Source: CAYMEV01 sp964431655 [NCBI: uncultured bacterium] (GTDB lineage Bacteria; CAYMEV01). Taken from it: DNA of 11,068 nucleotides. The stretch is from contig CAYSKJ010000108.1 in NCBI GenBank assembly GCA_964431655.1, forward strand, positions 1 through 11,068, read 5' to 3'. The stretch's first letter is position 1, and each line of letters starts with the position of its first letter. The notes beneath the pieces were generated by a model. It made no database searches, was not told the DNA's origin, and saw only the letters and a program-made list of their open reading frames with translations. Made by a program: the position numbers and the translations under genes. This document shows, in pieces, positions 5,554-11,068 of this stretch.

Positions 5554-7320
5554 ATGGCTGTTAGGATCGGCAGGTACGAGATAAAAAAAGAGATAGGCAG
5601 GGGTGCCGCGGGTATTGTATACCGGGCTTATGATCCCAAGCTCGGCCGGATAGTGGCTGTAAAGATATTAAGGACTGATATACTGGACAGTGAGGAAAGA
5701 GATGATTTTGCCCGGCGTTTCAGAAGGGAGGCCCAGACAGCCGGCAAGCTTTCCCATCCCAATATAGTCACAATCCATGACCTGGGAGAGGTCAATAATA
5801 TCCTGTTTATAATAATGGAGCTTATAACGGGTATTACCCTCAAGGAGCTTATTGATGAATCAGAGTCGCTTAATTTAAAACATTCTCTTGACATACTTTC
5901 CCAGATTTCCTCAGGTCTTGACTATGCCCATAAAAATAAAATAATTCACAGGGATATTAAGCCTTCCAACATTATCATTACATCAAAGAATGTTGCCAAG
6001 ATTACTGATTTCGGGATTGCAAAGATATCAGGCACTGAATCCACTCAGGCCGGGCGGGTTCTGGGTACACCCTATTACATGAGTCCTGAGCAGTTTACGG
6101 GCAGGGAAGTTACTCATAAAAGCGACCTTTTCAGCTTCGGGATAATGGCTTATATGCTTTTTTACGGGAGAAAGCCTTTTGAGGGTGATACCCTGCATAG
6201 AGTAGCATACCAGATAGTAAATGAAAGCCCTTCTTTTCCTCAGGACAACAGGCTTTCTTCCAACAGACAGCTGGTAAAGGTTTTACAGAGGGCTATGAGC
6301 AAAGATCCAGAAGGGAGGTATAACAGCGCCTGTGAATTTGTGTCTCAGCTTAAAAGGGCATTGTTTGAGGATATCGGGGATTATTCCGAGGAATTAATAG
6401 AGATAGCCAAAATGGAAAGCCTGGATACATCCGATGAGAATACGACTATCGGCGGAGAACCATGTTTTATAGAGGGTATAGCCGATGAAACGGGGTTTAG
6501 GCCTGGGGATGTTATTGCCCATTATTACCGTATAATAAGTGAGATAGGTCCCAGCAATGTAGCTACGGTTTATATTGCTGAAAATATCAACCTTGGCAGG
6601 CAGTTTGCAGTAAAAAAGATACACCCTTCCCTTATGTTTGATGACAGATTCATTGATATATTTAAGAGGGAGATACGGGCCCAGGCGGGACTAAGCCATC
6701 CTAACATAGCCCAGATAGTACATTTTGATCCGCCCACCCTGTCCGTTATACAGGAGTTTGTAGAGGGGGAGACCATATTCCAGATATTAAACCGAAAAGG
6801 TGTCCTTTCCAGGGCAGAAGCTCTGTCGATAATCCGGGGTGTCCTGGAGGGGCTGGACTATGCCCACAGGCACGACATGATACACAGGGAGATAAAGCCT
6901 ACCAATATAATGGTGGACAGAAACGGTACTATAAAAATTACGGACTTCGGCATAGCCCTTATTATAATAGAGGACAGAAAGGACTCGTCCGGGATAGGCC
7001 TGGGCGTACCGGAATACATGAGTCCTGAGCAGATAAGGGGCGACAGGGCAGTGGACCTGAGAACGGATATCTACAGCCTGGGCCTGCTGTCCTATGAGAT
7101 GCTGACAGGCAAGGTCCCATTTGCACGGGACAAATATAAAAATTTTTCCGACTTTGCCATACTGGAGCTTCAGCTTTATCAGGCACCGGAGCCTCCTGTA
7201 AATCTAAGACCGGATATCGGCGATAAACTCTCGGATATCATACTTAAAGCCCTGGAAAAAAAGCCTGAGAACCGCTTTAAGGACTGCAGGGAGTTCCTCA
7301 GTGCCATTGATAGCCTGTAA
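5554..7320 (+). CDS. Tandem Ser/Thr protein kinase with an active-looking and a degenerate kinase domain
   Basis: A 588-residue soluble protein with no membrane helix and no PASTA repeats, so not a PrkC/PknB-type receptor. Domain 1 (about 8-275) has all catalytic features: glycine loop GRGAAG (15-20), K37 in VAVK, HRDIKPSN with D134, D152 of DFG, and GTPYYMSPEQ with T172. A linker of about 50 residues follows. Domain 2 (about 325-588) keeps the fold signature, K354, D464 of DFG and SPEQ, but its glycine loop reads GPSNVA (332-337), HRD has become HREIKPTN with E446, and the conserved P+1 Thr is V485 (GVPEYM). It is therefore probably a pseudokinase or very weak kinase, serving as a regulatory or docking partner. 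The domains resemble each other, suggesting internal duplication. The next kinase gene starts 8 bases downstream, so the two are co-transcribed. The Shine-Dalgarno before 5554 is weak. The kinase assignment is very sure. Confidence 0.93.
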   Translation: MAVRIGRYEIKKEIGRGAAGIVYRAYDPKLGRIVAVKILRTDILDSEERDDFARRFRREAQTAGKLSHPNIVTIHDLGEVNNILFIIMELITGITLKELIDESESLNLKHSLDILSQISSGLDYAHKNKIIHRDIKPSNIIITSKNVAKITDFGIAKISGTESTQAGRVLGTPYYMSPEQFTGREVTHKSDLFSFGIMAYMLFYGRKPFEGDTLHRVAYQIVNESPSFPQDNRLSSNRQLVKVLQRAMSKDPEGRYNSACEFVSQLKRALFEDIGDYSEELIEIAKMESLDTSDENTTIGGEPCFIEGIADETGFRPGDVIAHYYRIISEIGPSNVATVYIAENINLGRQFAVKKIHPSLMFDDRFIDIFKREIRAQAGLSHPNIAQIVHFDPPTLSVIQEFVEGETIFQILNRKGVLSRAEALSIIRGVLEGLDYAHRHDMIHREIKPTNIMVDRNGTIKITDFGIALIIIEDRKDSSGIGLGVPEYMSPEQIRGDRAVDLRTDIYSLGLLSYEMLTGKVPFARDKYKNFSDFAILELQLYQAPEPPVNLRPDIGDKLSDIILKALEKKPENRFKDCREFLSAIDSL

Positions 7321-7328
7321 ACCAGAAA

Positions 7329-10300
7329 ATGGAAAATAGAGGAATGAAGGCTGTTATCAATAACCGCTACAGGATTATGGATACCCTGGGCCAGGGCGGG
7401 ATGGGCATAGTTTACCTTGTTGAAGATACTTTGAAGGAAAATATGCCTTTTGCCCTGAAGACCATCCGCCAGGACATACTCCTCAGGGCAGGAAAAACAG
7501 GTATTAACAGCTTCAAGAACGAATATGAAGTGATGACCAGGCTAAAGCACCCGAACCTGACCCAGGTCTATGAATTCGGGGATGACGGGGAAAATTACTT
7601 CATTGTAATGGAATATCTCAAAGGGACTCTTTTGTCTGAATATTCAGGAAGCAGGTCCGGCAGTAAAAGAATTAGAGATATCCTGGTTCAGATTCTCAGG
7701 GCTCTGGAGTATATCCACAGCAGGAATATAGTTTACAGGGATATCAAGCCATCCAATATCATGATTCTGGGAAATATGGTAAAACTCATGGATTTCGGCC
7801 TCGCAGGTTTTGAATTGAGCAAGGAAAACAAGATAAGGGGGACACTGCTGTATTTTTCTCCTGATGCAGTAAGGAAGGATATTGGCTATTCCATGGATAT
7901 ATTCTCCCTGGGACTGGTATATTATGAGCTCCTGACAGGCAGGGCTTTTTTCGACAGTTCCATTGACAGTACCTCCGGTATAATAAACCTTCTGGAATCC
8001 AGGCAGGACTATAACGGATTTTTAGAAAAACGGCTGGAAGCTGTTGATGATAATCATGCCGGGACTATAATCCGCCGTATGCTTAAGTACAGCCCAGATG
8101 ACCGTTACCAGGTATGTTCAGCCGTCATATCTGACATTAACAGGTATTATAAAGATGGCTACGAGTATGAAACACCCAAAACCAGGGAGAGCTATGTATT
8201 GGGGAATGCCTTTGCTGACAGGGAAAATGAATTCAGGGAACTGAAGAATCAGCTCAAAGATAATCAAAACAACCGTCTTTTTGTATATAATGGGGATGTG
8301 GGCACCGGTAAAACCAGGCTTTTTCATGAGTTTAAGAAATACTGCAGGCTTAATGGCATAGCTTTTTTTGATACCAGCTGTACAGAGGGGGAAGTCAGGG
8401 AATACCACTGCTTTTGCGATATAATTCTCCAGATGATAACCCGTTCGTCCATTGGCCTGCTGGACAGGTCGGGCCCCTATCTGAAACTTGCCCTGCCCGA
8501 GGCAGGAAGGCTTAAAAAATACTCTTCCCCCGAAATTCTGGACAATCCAATGATGCGTAAAGAGATAATTGTACATAACCTGGCAGATTATATAATAGAG
8601 TTCCGGGCTGAATTAAAAAATAGATTCATCATCTATTTCAATGACCTGCAGTGGATTGATGACGGTTCAGCCGTGATTCTGGAAGCACTGCTGACCAGGC
8701 TGAATATAAACAGCGGGATAGATATACATATATATGCCAACATTAACAGGGACAGGATAAAAAGCAGGATTATAAAGAAAATGCTGAATAATGCGGGAAT
8801 CAGGGTAGAGGACATAGGGCCTCTCAATATTGAGGGAATTAGTGAATATATAGAGAATATATTCGGAGCCCGATTTATTGACAGGAGCATAAGAGATTCC
8901 ATAAGCCTGATAAGCAGGATGGTGGGAGGCAACCCGCTTTTCCTGGAAGAATTTATGAAATCTCTTCTTGAAAGTAATATTATTATAAAAGATCATTCCT
9001 GCTGGAAACTTACAAAACCGGTGACGGAAATTGAAATACCAGGGAACCTGATTGACATTGCCGGTAGCAGGATAGAGAGACTTCTTAAAGACATACAAAA
9101 GCGGGATATACTTTATATAATGTCTCTGGTGAGGGTTGACCTGCCCGCTGACATGCTTATGCTGCTTTTAAAGAATATTACAGGCATTGAACCGGCAAAA
9201 ACAGTGACTGAACTGGTCAGGCATGAGCTGCTTCAGCAGTACGCCCTTGAGGACAATATGCATTACTGTTTTAGTACAAGCCTGATAAAGGAGATAATAA
9301 GAAAGAGGATAAAGGCTAAAACAGATCTGCACCGGAAGATTGCCATAAACATGGAGTGTCTACCTTTACATTTCGGAGATTATGATGAGGAAAAAGCCTA
9401 TCACTATTCAGAGGGAAAGGATAATGACAAAGCCCTCTTCTACTTCAGAAAATGTGCCGGGAATGCCGGAAACAACTATTTCCATGAAAAAGCTGTGCAC
9501 TACTATGACCTTATGCTTTACAGCCTGGATATAAGTACTGTAGACGAAAGGCTTGATATATTGACAAGCAAAGCCCGGTCTTTAGAGACCCTCGGCAGGT
9601 GGGACGAAGCGCTCAAGGCCCTGCAGGACTGCATAAAAACTGCCATAAATCATGGCAGGACAGATGCCCAGGCTGACGCTGAAAGCCTGATGGGCAGGAT
9701 ATATCTTCAGAGAGGTGAGCTGAAGGAGGCCAGGCTTTCCTTTGACAGGGGAGTGAAACTGGCAGAGAATTCAGGAAAGAAAAGGCTTATAGTCCAGGCC
9801 TATGATGATTATGGCACATATTATCAGCATAGAAGCCTTTTTACCAGGGCGATGGAATACCATCTGAAAAACAGCAGGCTCTGTTCAACCCCAAATGAGA
9901 AAAAGGGTTATCTAAGGGCTATTAACAGCATAGGAAATATTCACTTTGCTCAGTCAAGGTACGAGGAGGCCCTGGAGTGTTTTAAAAAGTGCCAGTACCT
10001 GGCCCTTGAGCTCGGGGATAAAAAGGGCGCTGCCAATGCCATCGGCAACCAGGGTAATGTATACTGCAGCCGTGGTGATATTGAAAAAGCCCTGGAATGC
10101 TACGGGATTGACAGGAAGATATCGGAAGAGATCGGTGATAAAAGAGGGTATGGAATAGCATGCGGAAACCTTGGAAGTGCCTTTTCATCCCTGGGGGATT
10201 ATGATAAAGCCCTGGAAAACTATGATATATACCTCAGAATATCCCGGGAGATCGGCGATAAAAGAGGCATGGGAACTGCCCTGGGAAATGCGGGAAGCAT

Positions 10301-11068
10301 TCACTATTTCCAGGGAAGGACAGACAAAGCCCTGGATTGTTTCAAGGAATATAGAGCGATATCTGAGGCTGTAAAAGACAAGGACGGCATTAAAAATGCA
10401 GACCTTAATATCGGAAATATATACTATTATCTGGGGAAGCATCAAAAAGCACTGAAATGCTACAGAAACTCTGCCCGAATTGCAAAGAGCACCGGTGACA
10501 AGAGAGGAATGGGCATTGCATCCAACAATATCGGCAATATCTACAGGGAACTCGGCAGGTACCGGGAATCACTGCGATTCTTTGAATCTGCCGGTAAAAT
10601 ATTCAGCCAGGTGGGAGATAAAATGGCACAGGGAACAGCTGATATAAATATAGGGCTTGTATACTGTGAGACCGGGGATTTCAATAGAGCTGTGGAGAAT
10701 ATTAAAAAGGGAAGGGATGCCTTTATAAAATCCGGTGACAGGCATGCAATGGCCAATGCCTTCGGAAGCCTCGGCCAGGTATACCATCTTTACAATCACT
10801 TTGAAAAAGCCCTGGAGAACTTTGAGAAGGTAGCAGGCCTTACAGGAGAATTTGATATAAAAGATCCTGATATTGCCCGCTATATCCTGTGGCATTCCGA
10901 TACCCTCCTGAAAATGGGAAGGGAAGAGGAAGCAGAAAAGGTAAACAAGAAAGCAGTCAGGGCAGCTGATGAGCTGGGGAACAAAGATTTTGCACTGCTG
11001 GTGGAAATCCAGAGGTGCAGGATAATGTCAAAAAGAGCCTTGAATCAGGCATTGCCCTGCTACACATC
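7329..11068 (+). CDS. PknK-like kinase-ATPase-TPR signalling protein, partial (3' end outside window)
   Basis: An open frame of 1246 complete codons runs off the window edge without a stop. Domains in order: Ser/Thr kinase (about 14-275) with GQGGMG (21-26), K44 in FALK, YRDIKPSN with D138, D155 of DFG and T172; a STAND/AAA_16-type ATPase with Walker A GDVGTGKT (322-329), Walker B-like YFNDLQWIDD (N438, D439) and GGNPLFLEE (533-541); then TPRs from about residue 680, regular from 776. Kinase-ATPase-TPR proteins of the PknK type are cytosolic integrators: the TPRs bind partners and the ATPase acts as a switch. Oddities are His to Tyr in HRD, a short activation loop, SPD in place of SPE/APE, and Asn for the first Walker B Asp. 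No membrane segment. The start is ATG 7329, 8 bases after the preceding stop, with no clear Shine-Dalgarno; ATG 7344 is an alternative. Translational coupling to the upstream kinase is likely. Confidence 0.9.
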   Translation, partial: MENRGMKAVINNRYRIMDTLGQGGMGIVYLVEDTLKENMPFALKTIRQDILLRAGKTGINSFKNEYEVMTRLKHPNLTQVYEFGDDGENYFIVMEYLKGTLLSEYSGSRSGSKRIRDILVQILRALEYIHSRNIVYRDIKPSNIMILGNMVKLMDFGLAGFELSKENKIRGTLLYFSPDAVRKDIGYSMDIFSLGLVYYELLTGRAFFDSSIDSTSGIINLLESRQDYNGFLEKRLEAVDDNHAGTIIRRMLKYSPDDRYQVCSAVISDINRYYKDGYEYETPKTRESYVLGNAFADRENEFRELKNQLKDNQNNRLFVYNGDVGTGKTRLFHEFKKYCRLNGIAFFDTSCTEGEVREYHCFCDIILQMITRSSIGLLDRSGPYLKLALPEAGRLKKYSSPEILDNPMMRKEIIVHNLADYIIEFRAELKNRFIIYFNDLQWIDDGSAVILEALLTRLNINSGIDIHIYANINRDRIKSRIIKKMLNNAGIRVEDIGPLNIEGISEYIENIFGARFIDRSIRDSISLISRMVGGNPLFLEEFMKSLLESNIIIKDHSCWKLTKPVTEIEIPGNLIDIAGSRIERLLKDIQKRDILYIMSLVRVDLPADMLMLLLKNITGIEPAKTVTELVRHELLQQYALEDNMHYCFSTSLIKEIIRKRIKAKTDLHRKIAINMECLPLHFGDYDEEKAYHYSEGKDNDKALFYFRKCAGNAGNNYFHEKAVHYYDLMLYSLDISTVDERLDILTSKARSLETLGRWDEALKALQDCIKTAINHGRTDAQADAESLMGRIYLQRGELKEARLSFDRGVKLAENSGKKRLIVQAYDDYGTYYQHRSLFTRAMEYHLKNSRLCSTPNEKKGYLRAINSIGNIHFAQSRYEEALECFKKCQYLALELGDKKGAANAIGNQGNVYCSRGDIEKALECYGIDRKISEEIGDKRGYGIACGNLGSAFSSLGDYDKALENYDIYLRISREIGDKRGMGTALGNAGSIHYFQGRTDKALDCFKEYRAISEAVKDKDGIKNADLNIGNIYYYLGKHQKALKCYRNSARIAKSTGDKRGMGIASNNIGNIYRELGRYRESLRFFESAGKIFSQVGDKMAQGTADINIGLVYCETGDFNRAVENIKKGRDAFIKSGDRHAMANAFGSLGQVYHLYNHFEKALENFEKVAGLTGEFDIKDPDIARYILWHSDTLLKMGREEEAEKVNKKAVRAADELGNKDFALLVEIQRCRIMSKRALNQALPCYT
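9654..11068 (+). repeat. Array of 120-bp units encoding 40-residue TPR repeats
   Basis: Within the kinase-ATPase-TPR gene, ten units of exactly 40 codons begin at 9654, 9774, 9894, 10014, 10134, 10254, 10374, 10494, 10614 and 10734. They are followed by a 41-codon unit at 10854 and a partial unit at 10977 that runs off the window. The consensus begins GDKRG, continues with GNIY near residue 14 and KALECY near residue 25. This is the 40-residue TPR variant (TPR_12, like those of LGN-type scaffolds) rather than the classic 34-residue one. At the DNA level the pieces GATAAAAGAGG and AAAGCCCTGGA recur, which suggests fairly recent unit duplication in 10014-10500. Confidence 0.88.

Noticed and set aside
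5554-7320. Identification as the PASTA kinase PrkC/PknB
   Set aside because: No transmembrane helix and no PASTA repeats; a second kinase domain occupies the C-terminal half instead.
8118-9098. Minus-strand open frames of 99-152 codons opposite the PknK-like gene
   Set aside because: The plus-strand frame is uninterrupted and full of domain motifs here; the opposite frames lack start signals and domains.
9654-11068. Regular 120-bp periodicity as a possible CRISPR or satellite array
   Set aside because: The period equals 40 codons in one open frame, and the translated units are TPRs. There are no identical repeats with unique spacers.

Overview
The window reads as a chromosomal segment of a Gram-positive-type bacterium, most likely a member of the Clostridia. 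This rests on slightly AT-rich DNA, heavy use of AGG/AGA and ATA codons, strong purine-rich ribosome binding sites (AAGGAGGA, AGAGGGGGG) and consensus housekeeping promoters. The taxonomic call is an inference. I see no rRNA, tRNA, CRISPR array or intact transposon.

Layout: positions 1-80 hold short decayed tandem repeats. A 9-bp perfect hairpin (101-121) ends the first gene, which runs leftward from 3386 to 144. That gene encodes a 1080-residue protein whose C-terminal ~460 residues are an AAA+ ATPase joined to a zinc metallopeptidase of the FtsH/M41 type. It lacks the FtsH membrane anchors and instead carries a ~620-residue N-terminal part I do not recognise, with a very acidic linker. A ~500-bp divergent intergenic region (3387-3888) carries a plausible leftward promoter and a near-consensus rightward one (TTGACA-N17-TAAAAT).

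Rightward come a four-helix DUF350-like membrane protein (3889-4422) and a membrane-anchored transglutaminase-like protein (4422-5435), overlapping by one base. After a 118-bp gap with its own candidate promoter follow two soluble eukaryotic-type Ser/Thr kinase genes separated by 8 bp. The first (5554-7320) holds two kinase domains, the second of which looks catalytically degenerate (HRE for HRD, broken glycine loop, GV for GT in the P+1 loop). The second (7329 to beyond the window end) is a PknK-like kinase, then a STAND/AAA_16-type ATPase, then a long array of 40-residue TPRs, and is cut off by the window edge.

Together the locus looks like a signalling and proteolysis module. A TPR/ATPase kinase and a kinase-pseudokinase protein sit beside a membrane pair (DUF350 plus extracytoplasmic transglutaminase-like protein) and a divergently transcribed cytosolic FtsH-like protease. 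The joint function is an inference from adjacency only. I do not know a described system with exactly this gene set, and conservation of the neighbourhood in other genomes would be the decisive test.
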